This document shows positions 1 to 11,200 of a stretch of 64,000 nt of DNA, piece by piece. The stretch lies in assembly GCF_018873765.1 (NCBI RefSeq), contig NC_057916.1:33517501-33581500 (forward strand), read 5' to 3'. Made by a program: the position numbers and the translations under genes. Under the pieces are notes generated by a model. It made no database searches. It was not told the DNA's origin and was given only the letters and a program-made list of their open reading frames with translations. Within the stretch, counting starts at the first letter, position 1, and each line of letters starts with the position of its first letter. The DNA comes from Telopea speciosissima (Eukaryota > Streptophyta > Magnoliopsida > Proteales > Proteaceae).

Positions 1-1198
1 GCAGAGATCTAGTCATTCTGGTGGGGGTAGGTAGGATGAACCACCCCTCTTAACAAGATCCCATGTAAACCCAAATCAGAAAAGTCAACAATACGGTAAA
101 AGTCAACCCTCTTTGATGAAGGTCAAACTTTAATTAACACTCACAAACAGTTAGAATAGGTGATCCCCAGAATAGAGCAGTGATCTAATGGTTGGATTAA
201 TCACAATCATGAATAATCAAATATGAAACTCAAAACCCAAGAATAGGAGAAATTTAATTGCAGGAAATTAGGGACTCTGATCGATCTCAAAGTCTGGTCG
301 AAGGTCAGTTTTGAATGGTTCTTCAAAGGACGTACCCAGTGCACGAGGCTCCCGCCACTGTGGGGTTGGGGAGGGTCATAATGTACGCAGCCTTATCCCT
401 ACTTTGCAGAGAGGCTGATTGCTGACTCAAACCTGTGACCACTTGGTCACAATGGAGCAACCTTACCGTTGCGCCATGATTCTTCCACGTCTCAAAATAG
501 GAACCAGATCCAATGGTCAGATTCAGTATAAAAAATTAATTCTCAGATCTGGATAAAAAACAGAGCATAATCAGGATATTTCTTGGATAGCCAGATCAGT
601 GTATCTGATCAATACCAAACCCTGGTCAAAGGCCTCTGTTAGGAAGGCCTTGAATACCCCAAAAGACAGGGATGATCTGCTGGCCAGATCTCTCTCGGTC
701 ACCATTATCGATATCAGCAAAAACATGCCCAAAACAGGGCTGCCGGCAGGTTTTTCTGGTGGTTCCTTTTGCTCAGTCAGTAATAACAACAGCATAACGC
801 CTATAAATCTCTATATCCATCAAAATTGAACAATAGCATTCAGAAAAAGTACTTACTTGAAGGGAAAACAGAGTGTATAGAGGATAAAGTAGCTAATGGC
901 CTCCCACCAATAACTTGGAGCAGAATCCCACTGAACCAAGGGGTTTCCCATCCTTCACTGAATCTCAATACAGCTCAATTGAAGAAGACAGAGAAATCTG
1001 TATTCATAAAATTGTGAGCAAGGCCCTTACAAGCTTTTGTTTATAGACAAACTAATAACATAGTCCTAATGTGATTAGGAATGTACATTAGGAATGTAAA
1101 TCCTATTTATTAATAGCAAACATAACTCAAATAGGAAACCAAACTTTACAAGGAAAGAGCTCATGCAAAGGTGAGACTTTAAAATTGAATAAGCAACT
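1..1198. other. No recognised gene; AT-rich flank with one SINE
   Basis: Apart from the Au SINE listed separately I recognise nothing here. Both strands contain open frames of 60-76 codons around 571-829, but they match no family I know and lack convincing splice sites. This stretch could be the start of the large intron or upstream region of the ARL5-type gene, since that gene's first exons have not been found. Confidence 0.4.
324..477 (-). mobile_element. Au-type tRNA-derived SINE
   Basis: Read on the minus strand this is a near full-length Au SINE, a tRNA-derived family spread through flowering plants. The head has the A-box region (GCAACGGTAAGGTTGC), then a B-box (GGTTTGAGTC). The body has the typical GGCTGCGTAC segment and ends in CGTGCACTGGGTACG followed by a short T-rich end. 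Possible target duplications (GATTCTTC and GGTTCTTC) flank it, but these are weak. Its divergence from the family pattern suggests an old copy. It needed a partner LINE for movement. Confidence 0.85.
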
Positions 1199-1207
1199 TA
1201 AAATAAA

Positions 1208-2900
1208 GGGAAAATTTCACGTACCTCCCCTGAGGTTTGCTTAATTACACTTTTACCCGTGAGGTTTGGAAAATCTCACGTACCACCCCTTCTTTCCAAA
1301 CTAATTAACAAAAAAACCCAGTCTGTTAATTGTACACGATAGTTGCTAACGGTAGGTTTTTGAAGTCCTGTTATGACCAATATACCCTTGATGGGGTAAA
1401 ATGACATTAATGTCCTCCTCTCCTTCCCCTGCACCCACGATCATCCACAATTCTGCAGGGCAATTTAAACCCTAGAAACCGGCATGGCCCCTCGTGTGAA
1501 AAATTCAATTCCTTTCTTCCCAACACCCTCATTTTTTCACCGCAAGTCCTTTCTCTGTTTCTCTCTCTGTAGAGAGAAAAAAAAAAATCATCTCATGGCT
1601 TCCTCCTCTCTTGCACTCTCCAATGATTATGATACAGATATCCAGGGTGAGTTGTTTATGTCGATTTTATCTTAAGTTCAACGGCATGAAAAGAGATTCA
1701 TCCAAATGCAGCGCATAGATATCCGAACCCTTTTTCCTTAAAGACCCATAAACATTAACGATTTTCCCCAAATTCTGAAACTTCAAGACAACAGTTTCTA
1801 CAACTTCCCTCCAAAACCTAAAAGAAGAGGGACTGTATTTTACGCATACCGTAGAAGCCATTGAGGGTTTTGTTTGAGTCATAAATTTGAGGAGTTAGAA
1901 GATTAAAGAAAACAAAAAACGTAAAGGGAAGGTTTCATTTTCATCAAAATAGATTGATGGCTATTTCTTGATGGAGAATTGGAGCTCATATCCATTTACA
2001 CCACACATTCAGAATCTCCACTGTTTGGGCTAGATGCAGATGCTCTGGATTGAGCTTTAGATTCGAATTCTAGATTTTCTTCCAGGTGAAGATACAGCAA
2101 AGATTGGTTGTATTTGTTCTGAAGTACTACATCAGTCAAACATCTTCAACACATACCCACCTGATCCCTCGATCAAATTTGATTTCAGAGAGAAAATTCC
2201 AGTCCCTTTCCTCTGTCTTAGGCGTCTTCTACCACTCTGCGCAGCTTCATTAGCTTGGACGGTAAGGAATAAAGCTCTAGGCCTTTGGTTGTTCTCCTCT
2301 GAAAATTTCTTGACGATATCTTCATGTTTGGATACAACTGGTAACTGAAAGTAACCATCTACATGCCAGAGTTCCTCGAGCTTTTTTTTTTTGAGAGATT
2401 TTTGCCTCTTCTGTCCTATTAGTTAATCGAAATTCCTATACTTTTATTGCGGATTTAGTGGATGATCCTAGGGCACTTTTGAAGACGATGGAGGCGAACC
2501 GGATTGGAACAAAGCTGGCCCTATTTTATCAAGCCTATGCTCTGTACTATAAGAAGCTCAAGAAATTTGAGGACGCAGAAAAGATGTACCATTTGAAAAA
2601 TAAAACCATGTAAGCTTGAGCATGTTTTCTCTGACCTGCGGTGTTTGGCCACCTTTTTCCCCCTTGGTTATTCTTAGTTTCTTTTTCCTTTTTTTTTTTG
2701 TCAAACCCTAAACGATTTGGGGAAGATGAGGGCATTTCAGTCAATTAAAACACAATTTTTACGTTTAGCGTGTACAGTTAATGGACTGGGTGTTTTTGTT
2801 AATTAGTTTGGAAAGCAGGGGAGGTATGTGAAAATTTCCAAATCTCACGGGTGAAAGTATAATTAAGGCAAACCTCAGGGGAGGTACGTGAAATTTTTCC
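1208..2900. mobile_element. Pack-MULE (Mutator-like DNA transposon without transposase)
   Basis: The ends are long inverted repeats. The left begins GGGAAAATTTCACGTACC and the complement of the right begins GGAAAAATTTCACGTACC; similarity continues for about 80-100 bases (left 1208-1300, right about 2800-2900). It is flanked by a perfect 9-bp target duplication TAAAATAAA at 1199-1207 and 2901-2909, the size typical of Mutator-like elements. I see no transposase. The interior instead carries a piece of a host Mad3/BUB1-type gene (2449-2595) and other sequence that looks gene-derived, for example a short ORF starting MASSSLALSNDY near 1594. It is therefore a Pack-MULE-type element. The intact ends and target duplication suggest it is not very old. 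Confidence 0.85.
2449..2595 (+). pseudogene. Captured exon of a Mad3/BUB1-type spindle-checkpoint gene
   Basis: An open stretch of 49 codons inside the Pack-MULE reads ADLVDDPRALLKTMEANRIG followed by TKLALFYQAYALYYKKLKKF and EDAEKMYHL. This is the TPR-like Mad3/BUB1 homology region I of plant BUB1/BUBR1/BMF proteins, which bind kinetochore proteins during the spindle checkpoint. Family similarity stops abruptly after YHL, where the family usually continues GVQNLAEP; here five unrelated codons lead to a stop. The abrupt edge, the small size and the position between the transposon ends show that it is a captured fragment and not a working gene. Which BUB1-family member donated it cannot be told from 49 residues. 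Confidence 0.75.
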
Positions 2901-2979
2901 TAAAATAAAATAATAAATAATACTAAGCCCATGAACTGGGCTGGACTGGCCTTCTTCTTCTTCTTCTTTCTTCACCTTG

Positions 2980-4249
2980 CCAGCTGGAAGTCTATCTGCC
3001 TCCCTAAATCCGAGGGTGGTCTGTGTATCCGCCGCATTCGGGACTCTAACTCGGCGGGCATTCTTAAACTCCTCTGGAAAATTTCTTCCCACTAGGACTC
3101 AATCTAGGTCACCTGGGTCCAACCTCACCTCCTTAAATCTGACTCCATATGGACCGTCAAAATCCCTGTTGACTCCTCTTGGATCTGGCATAAGATTCTC
3201 TCTCTTCTCCCCCTTGCTCTCCATGGAATCTCCTCTTCCATCGCTGATGGCACCTCCACCTCCCTCTGGCTCGACCCATGGCACCCTCTTGGGATCCTCT
3301 ATAATGTGCTTGGCCCCAGAGCCATCTACTCCTCTGGGCTCCCAAAGGATGCCCCTGTCTCCGCCCTCATCTCCTCTGGCTCTTGGTCTCCGCCTCCATC
3401 TCTCAACCCTGCCATCATCTCCCAGATCTGGGCAACTCCCCCCCCCCCTCTTACAGTCCACCACTTTACATCATGCAGACAAGGTTATCTGGCTTCCCTC
3501 TCCCAATGGTATCTTCACCTCTTCTTCTGCTTGGAACCTTTCCAGAGACCCAAGCCCTTCTGTCCCCTGGCAAAAATTAGTCTGGTTCACAGGCCACATC
3601 CCCCACCACAGTCTCACTGTTTAGAGAGCCCTCAGACTTTGCCTGCCTACCGAAGCCTTCCTCATCCACCGTACCATCCCCGCTCCCCCCTCTTGTAACC
3701 TTTGCTGGATTGACCAAGAAGACACCCCTCACCTCTTCTTTGAATTCCCCTTTACCTCCACCATTTGGAATAAGGCCATGTCATCTATTTGGCCGCGTAG
3801 CAGAAGGGCCCGGAGCTTTGACCGTGAATGGCTTTGGTTGCTCAAGACTTTTTCGGGGAACTCCATCTGTGACAATTGGGAAGCTTGTTTTTAGCGCATT
3901 CACCATATCTGGTTGGAAAGAAACCTCAGAAGATGGACTTCCAAATCTAGATCCTTTGACGTGATTTGGAAAGCCATCTCCTTCGATGTGTCTTCCAAGC
4001 TCAGCTGTATCTGGCAAAGACATTCCATGGACACCCTTAGGAATAGGCACATTTTGTCTTATTGGGTCCTTGATATTGCCCTCTTGTGGCCTACCTCCTT
4101 TGCGTAGGCTGGTTGGTCGCGCTTTCCCCCTCCCCCCCCCCCCCCCCCTTTTTTCCCCCTTTTTCTTTTTCTTCTTGTACATTGGCTCTCTTTTCCCTGC
4201 CCCCCCTTGGGGTTCGGTAATATATTCATTTACCAAAAAAAAAAAAAAA
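2980..4249 (+). mobile_element. 5'-truncated L1-like LINE, 3' end with poly(A)
   Basis: Broken reading frames spell the part of plant L1-type ORF2 after the reverse transcriptase. There is a segment with LPKSEGGLCIRRIRDSN, then a long region ending in the reverse-transcriptase zinc-binding domain (CNLCWIDQEDTPHLFFEFPF, around 3690-3760). The element ends in a 15-base poly(A) at 4235-4249, which fixes the orientation. The polymerase core is missing through 5' truncation. The frame shifts several times (for example near 3300 and 3620-3700) and stop codons are present, so it is dead. The 5' limit is approximate and I found no clear target duplication. Confidence 0.8.
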
Positions 4250-5263
4250 GTGAGGTACTCCCTGCCTGCATCACATTCCCTCTGAAATTCATGAAGTAGA
4301 GAATTGTTTCTCTAGCCTATGGTGGAGATTGAGTTAGATATCAAACTGTCAATCGTTTCTCATCGCTTGTCTATGAAAATGCTTCTTGTTATATTTCTTC
4401 CTTGTACTTTGCCTTCATCATCTTCTCCTGCCTTGGTACGTTTTGTATGTCTGCCTGAGGATTGTAGTTGACTTATTTTCACCAAATCACACCTATACCT
4501 GGGATAATGTGGTCAGAGTCTTTTATTAGATTTAAATCAACTCCTGCAGCTTCATCACCCCCTCCCCCCCCCCCCACCAAAAAAAAAAGAAAAAGAAAAG
4601 GAATAGTTTTGCTTAGGTTTCCTACATTGTATAGATATGGATTATTGATTAATACAGATGTCTAGGAAATGGTTAAGACTTGAGACCAGCTCAAGTTTAC
4701 GGTCATGTTATTTCTGTTTAATTGATCAGAAGCAACCATTAGAGGAACCCTGACTCCTTTGTTTTCTATCTTGGTCTCTTTATCTTGCAGCGTATGGATT
4801 GCCTCATGCCAATGTGATGGTTATGGGCTCAACCCAAGACTGACTTGCATTTTTTTTTTTTTTTGGGGGGGTGGGGGTGGGTTTGGTTCTTTAGATTTTT
4901 ACCATTTCTGTCTCTCTGCTGGGCATTCTCTGTTAATCAGCTGGACATCGTCCCAAATTCTACAGCTTTTGTGGTTTCTAAAGCCGGCTCATTGTCATCT
5001 TCCATGTGATGGCCATCTGAGTACTTTGCTTTTGTCTTGGGTGCTTCTCTGCTCCTAGTTCAATGCCTTGTGTTTTATGTTTGCTTTTACATTGAGCATA
5101 TTTTTGTTTTCCATCCATCACGTGAATGATAATATTTATGTTGCAATACCTTCTGGTTGAATTTTAGGTTTATGGTCTAGCTTCTTGATCCACTGAGCTT
5201 TGTTGTTCATGTTATTGAGCTAGCTTCTTTGGTTAATGTGCTTCACAAATTTTGCTTTATCAG
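4250..5263 (+). other. Intron sequence upstream of the ARL5-type last exon
   Basis: This is T-rich sequence with homopolymer runs (C/T runs near 4560 and T/G runs near 4851-4880). It ends in a good 3' splice site, a pyrimidine-rich stretch followed by TTTATCAG at 5256-5263. I searched both strands for the missing P-loop exon of an ARF-like GTPase (GLDNAGKTT type) and do not see it here. Confidence 0.6.
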
Positions 5264-5623
5264 GTGTGGGATCTTGGTGGGCAAGAGCGGCTGAGGACAT
5301 CATGGGCAACATACTATCGTGGGACTCATGCAGTCATCGCGGTGATAGACAGCACTGACCGTGCAAGGATCAATATTATGAAGGATGAACTCTTTCGGTT
5401 GCTCCAACACGAAGATCTTGAACATTCAGTTATTCTTGTCTTTGCAAACAAGCAAGATCTCAAGGATGCCATGTCCCCAGCTGAGATCACAGATGCCCTC
5501 TCACTTCACAGCATTAAGAATCATGATTGGCACATCCAAGCTTGCAGTGCCCTCACGGGAGAAGGGTTATATGATGGTTTGGGGTGGATAGCCCAGCATG
5601 TGACCGGCAAGGCTACAAGTTAA
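5264..5623 (+). CDS. ARL5: ARF-like GTPase, ARL5/ARLB1 type, last exon
   Basis: The exon opens after TTTATCAG and reads VWDLGGQERLRTSWATYYRG and onward to VTGKATS and a TAA stop, 119 codons. It holds the G3 motif (WDLGGQE), the G4 motif (NKQD) and the G5-like SALTG, in the order of ARF-family GTPases. The specific sequence (TDRARINIMKDELFRLL, IAQHVTGKATS) matches plant ARL5, a small GTPase of Golgi and trans-Golgi traffic. About 64 N-terminal residues, including the myristoylated Gly2 and the P-loop, should lie in upstream exons. They are not recognised in the 5.2 kb to the left, so they lie beyond the window or are lost. This last exon itself is intact. The gene runs tail-to-tail with the G-gamma gene, only 280 bases between stop codons. 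Confidence 0.88.
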   Translation: MWDLGGQERLRTSWATYYRGTHAVIAVIDSTDRARINIMKDELFRLLQHEDLEHSVILVFANKQDLKDAMSPAEITDALSLHSIKNHDWHIQACSALTGEGLYDGLGWIAQHVTGKATS

Positions 5624-5903
5624 TATAACTCAGGGCTTGTGAACCTTGGTGTAAATCATGGGCACTGTGGAACGAGACGAGCTTATTTTATGTCCGATTT
5701 CATACGAGCTTTCGATAAGCAGATTGATAGAATGTGTTCAATTTGGATTGGCTTCAAAGAAAGAAAAAAAAAATTTTCATTTCTTCCTCAATGGATGTTT
5801 TATCCAATATTTGTTACAGAATAAGTAATGCAAAGGATACATACCCTCTTTCCTCAAAACCGTAAAAAAATAACTACAAATTTCGAAACCAATCTAGTAG
5901 TGT

Positions 5904-8255
5904 TCAAAGTATCCAGCATCCGCAACCCTGCGACTCTTGTGGGCCTTCAAACCATTGATCCCAGGTTGGGTTTGTGGGGCCAGTAGTTCTATTGAAACCA
6001 GAATAAATAAAGAAGGTTCAGCTTGCATGCATTGTAGGGTAAGAACTAAATAGCTTATGTTATTTTAAGTGGCGAAGGGTAGTGTTATTTACTCTGGCAG
6101 TAGTGGATCAGGTCTGCTTCCTACATTAAGCAGCAATCTGGTGCACACCAAATAAAATTCAGTCCCTATAAATAGATGTAATATAATAAATATTAACCTC
6201 AAATTCAAGTAGCAAATAAAATCAAGATCTAGCAGACTACTAGCAGTATAGGATTTTCTCATACGTACTCTTGGCATGCGGCTGACACTTTTTCAGTTTT
6301 CTCAAGCTCTTCCAGCTCTTTCTGCACAAGCATTATATAAAACAAGTCAGTTTTTTAATCTGATTAAAAGATTTAAAAAAAAAGAAAAAGGAGAGAGCTA
6401 ATGCATCAGCTGGTAAATGCAGCACTTCAAAACAAGTTTGTGGGTTAAGCTGCACACATAGGTAGGCTATAAGCACTGCTCTTGCCTTCTTTTGATTGAC
6501 AATAGATTTATAAATTACTAGGCTTCTAATTGTGTGGAGACACATGGTCAATAGAAAAGCAATGGAGATCTATCCAGCCACTCATCTGGTGCTTCTAATC
6601 TAGGTTTTTTGATACCTAAACAAACTTGGTTCCTCTAATAAATTGACAGAAGCATCAATGATCTCTCCCATGATTTTATGTTCAAAATTTGCAACTTCAT
6701 GGTCTAATCGAGATTGCCAAGTAACCTTCTATAGAAAATCAACTCAATACATTCACATCAGGTTCCTTACTGAGATAAAGACCGAAAAGTTCAGGCTAAA
6801 AGAGAATAGATCAATATGTATTGCTTCATGCAGGGATGCCGGAATACAAAGAGATCTATGAGAGGTGCACACACGCACGCGCACACACACACACACACAC
6901 ACGTCTTAATTTGGACCAGTAAACCAGGATTCATTATAGGTTTCAGTTAAAGTGGCAGTTTTGTAATTAATCAGAAAGTATGGTTATAGCCAGGTTTTCT
7001 ATGTTTTCAGGTTTTTCTTTCTATTATGGTAGTTTACTAGTTGGCATCAAGTCTACATCTTTTTTTTCCTGTTTCCAGTAACCACTACAAGCCCCATGAT
7101 CAGCTTTAATTTTTCAGCCTTATTTCAGCATCAACCAACAAATCTTTAGCCCCTGACCACCAGCCCCACAAACCCAGCCATAAATGCAAGCCAACCTCCA
7201 GTTATTCCAGAAATTTGTGTTTCAGCAAAAACCTTAAACCTAAACAGCACCAATCCCGAGTCATAGTTCTCTTAACCCATTGCTACATCAATCTTTCTCC
7301 ATTATCCCTTCCACTCTGAGACATATTTTAGTTTGGGGTACCCTAACCTTGCATTACTTTCTATTTAAATGTGATGGATCTTTTTCCAATATATCAGTCT
7401 TCCTCCATCATTCATTTCAGTCTTTGAGACATACTTTAGTTTGGGATACCAAATCTTACCTCACTTTCTATTATATCGTCACAAATCTTTTAGAATACTA
7501 ACTTGAGATTTAGAGCTCTTAGCATATTTGTAAAACAAGAAAACCCAAAACCCTAATGTAGATGCTATTAGGTTAGGACTGAAATACAGCTTCTTTATAG
7601 AAGAGGAGAGGAAGGGAAACAAATAGAATATTCTCATCCCTCCCAATCCTCTCCGTTTTAGATGCCCTGAAGTTTTCCTGCGATCATGATTGTACCAGTT
7701 ACCTGTTTTTTAGTCCCTGTGCAGCTTGATGACACCTAGAAGGGACAGACATTCAAATGGATGATCTAATTGTGATTCAATGTTGCACCCCTAAGATTAC
7801 TACGGTGATCCAGATGTATCAGCATTGAATTAATACCAATACCTATAAATTAATCTAAATATTTTGAGGCATGTGTTGTGGAAGAACATTCTCTTTGGTT
7901 CACATTTGAACACTAATTTAGGAAATAAACTAAAAGAAACTTCTTGATAAATAAACGAAATGAAGGGAATTTAGGGAAGAAACAGTTACTCAAGCAAAGA
8001 AAATGCTCAGCTTTCCTTTCCCCTTCCCCCATATTTTAAAACCAGAGCTAATCCCCCCCCCCCCCCCAGTCTAAGAAAACAAAATAACTGAAGCAGTGAT
8101 TTAGCATCTAAAAGCTCCCACCTATTACTAGGATCAATGGCATGAATAATTTGAGACTTGCTGATGGAGATATCATACCACAGCAGTAACCACAGTATCT
8201 ATAGAGAGATGAGTAGAGCCCAAAACTAAATGCATCACATGGACAAGAGAACAGC

Positions 8256-8294
<39 letters not shown>

Positions 8295-11200
8295 TCTAGT
8301 CTTATCCTTAAGATAATCCGCAGGTTTTTCACCCTTTTCTCAAGCTTCTAAGGCTTGGAATATCTTTGGTACAACTCAACTTCATTTCAAAACCTAGCCA
8401 TACCCATCCCTACAATTTTAGCTTCTCTGCAAAAGCACTCTCAATTAACACATCTAGAGTATAGGTATAGATGTTTTCTAATTGGTTGAGGCAATGACTG
8501 CAACATACTCATAAAATGTTTGATAAGATGCCAGAAGAATTCAGAGAAAAGTTGTTAAAAGTATAGGTAAGTAATGTGACACAATACAAGACAGCTTTCA
8601 TGTTTAAACCAGAAAGACAAGAGAGCATGGACCTCCAATAGAATCACAGGTACCTCGTGCATGAGGCTTTTTGTGGGAGGAGACCTTCTAAGACTTCTAA
8701 ATAACAAGCTAATAAACAGAAAGAAAAATTATTTATAACATTCATCGACAATTCAAGCTCACATAAAAGATATGGAAGACATAAGTAATTGAAATGTCAT
8801 CGTGAGATACAAATCCTAATCAATCCTATACATTATTTTCATTCTCTCTGCCCCATTAGGTTACTGAAATGAGGCAAATGGTATCCCCTAGACTACCAGT
8901 AAAATGGGGGGGGGGGGGTGGAAGTTCCCCCCCTCTACAATAAGTGTGCAAAACCACCATGCAGTGAGTAGTATCTTTGTAATTTTCAGAACACAGTTTC
9001 TTAGTATGATTACATCACTCAACTCAACTGTTGTTCAGGTGTACCATTGTTCCTACCCAACCACCTTCTTATCATAACCTCCTTTTCCAGAACTCTAACA
9101 CTAATGATCAAGTCAATCTCTTTGAAGCAAGGATCACAGTGGGCACATGCACCTTAATTTTAAAGTTCATAGACATTAAGAGAAGACATCAAACAACTCT
9201 CACTTACTCTTGATAAGTTCATGGACTAGAAGCAAAAAGTCATGAAAACCCAAAGATTGTGTCGATTGGTCCTTGATTATCAGGTATAGAGAAAATCCAC
9301 CCTACCTAGACAACTTTTTACAGGGTTATTGGAAGGTCTATCACACTATTACAGTGCAATTTTAGTTTGGGCTCATTGCCCCTAGCAACACTGTAATAAA
9401 CATGAACCACATCCACATAGCTACCCCTCTACTGTTTCAACTCACTTTGACCTCCAAACTCTCCCCACCCCCGGAAAAAAAACAGATGTAATAGTGTAAT
9501 ACTCCTTGAGTCGAGCGTTAAAAGGTCATGACTGAAAATGACAAAGTTCAGGATGCTCAGAAAAATAAAATTAGTCTATTTTCTTTGCCTGTGTTTTAGT
9601 TCAATCAATTAAAAAAAAAACAGGGAGACTATGCCAAGGGCCAAAATTCTGCTTATTTACCTTGGCAGAAGTGATTCTGAGACCTCGCGTTACCAAATGT
9701 TTAGAAATCATCATCATAACCATAATGCTTAATGTCCCAAGACCCCGTATAGTGAACCACTTCCCACAACTTATTCTAAGAAATTGTATAAAATTCATCA
9801 ACATGATTTGGAAACCAACTAAGAACATTAGCTGCCATTACCCCAATATCTTTTGTTAGATACCACCAAAATCATGGGCTAACATTACACATAATATCAA
9901 GAAATCAATATAATTTGGTCAGTTCTTACTGGATCAATCTAAGATTACTTTAAGATTCATACATATAATATCAAGAAATCAATATAATTTGGTCAGTTCT
10001 TATATTGGATCAATCTAAGATTACTTTAAGATTCATCGTGGAAAGTGCTTGCTTGCCCTAGCAGTAAGGACCTTGGATAGTTATGGCAAGGTCTTGGATC
10101 AAATCCCACCTTCACGCTTCTTCTAATCCTCCAACCGCACTTCCTCACTTGCTCCAAAAAAAAAGTGAAATAATTCTGCTCAATTTTAGTCCAGTTATGA
10201 CATGACCGATTAATTAAAATATCAATATGTTCCTTCTTTGCCACATATAACATAAAAACACACGTTCTTGTAAATTAGCATATTATTGGAAAATTATTTA
10301 CTTGAGAAAAATAAAAACCTGAAACATTTGAAACCTGGCCATACTGCAGCCAACTTCACATTATCAACTCAATAAGAATCAATGCATAAATCGTACTTCC
10401 AAAATCCAACGTTCACACAATTCCGTACAAAATGATGGCTTTCCTATTGTATATTTTCTCCCCAAACTGCTATTATCCAAAGAAAAAGTAAAATGCTTAC
10501 AGAAACCACATGAACACAATGGGATGCAAATAATGCTCTATGAACCAGTATTTCCGCATCAAACCATCAGTAGCTATACCAAGTAGTCCAATGCTAACAA
10601 AATCTATTGAACACTGGAGCTAAAAATATTGATTGGCCAATACACTAACCTTGATGATGATCAGTTGATGATCTCCCAAATGATAACTATTGATTCTGGA
10701 GGGATAGGTTAATTTTCACATGTTCCAGAAATCCCTGCTCAAATAATGCCTAATGGCCATTTATAACTTCTAGCTCCCCATATGGAAGAATGACGAACCA
10801 TTTATTCATAAACTAACAAAAAGCAGTAGGAGGAAAGCTGACATTTAATACTCTGATTTCCAGACCAAATTTCTACCCAATGAAATGAGGTCAAGAAAAA
10901 CGTCCAGCTACTCCATGTGGGCAAAGCAAACCCGCCCACACTTATTTCTGAAGGTGGACTTAGCAGCTCAAAGAGAAAAACCCAGGCCTTAGCTCAAAAC
11001 CCGCCCACACCTATTCTAAAGGTGGACTTACCAGCTCAAAGAGAAAAACCCAGGCCTTACCGAGCGGAAACATCAAAAAAGATAAAGTTTACCAGAAAAG
11101 GAAAGAGCAGATTGATAGACAGCTAAGCACAACACAGCCCTCCCAGCATCCCAGTAGGAAATGAGGAAATGAACATGGAATCCAGCAAGAACCCTCCCAC

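Noticed and set aside
571-829. Open frames on both strands near the left edge
   Set aside because: I tried to read either as an exon of ARL5 or of another gene; no P-loop, no known motif and no fitting splice sites.
9891-11059. Short tandem repeats as a possible CRISPR or satellite
   Set aside because: Only two copies each, with long units; they are ordinary local duplications in an intron of a plant gene.
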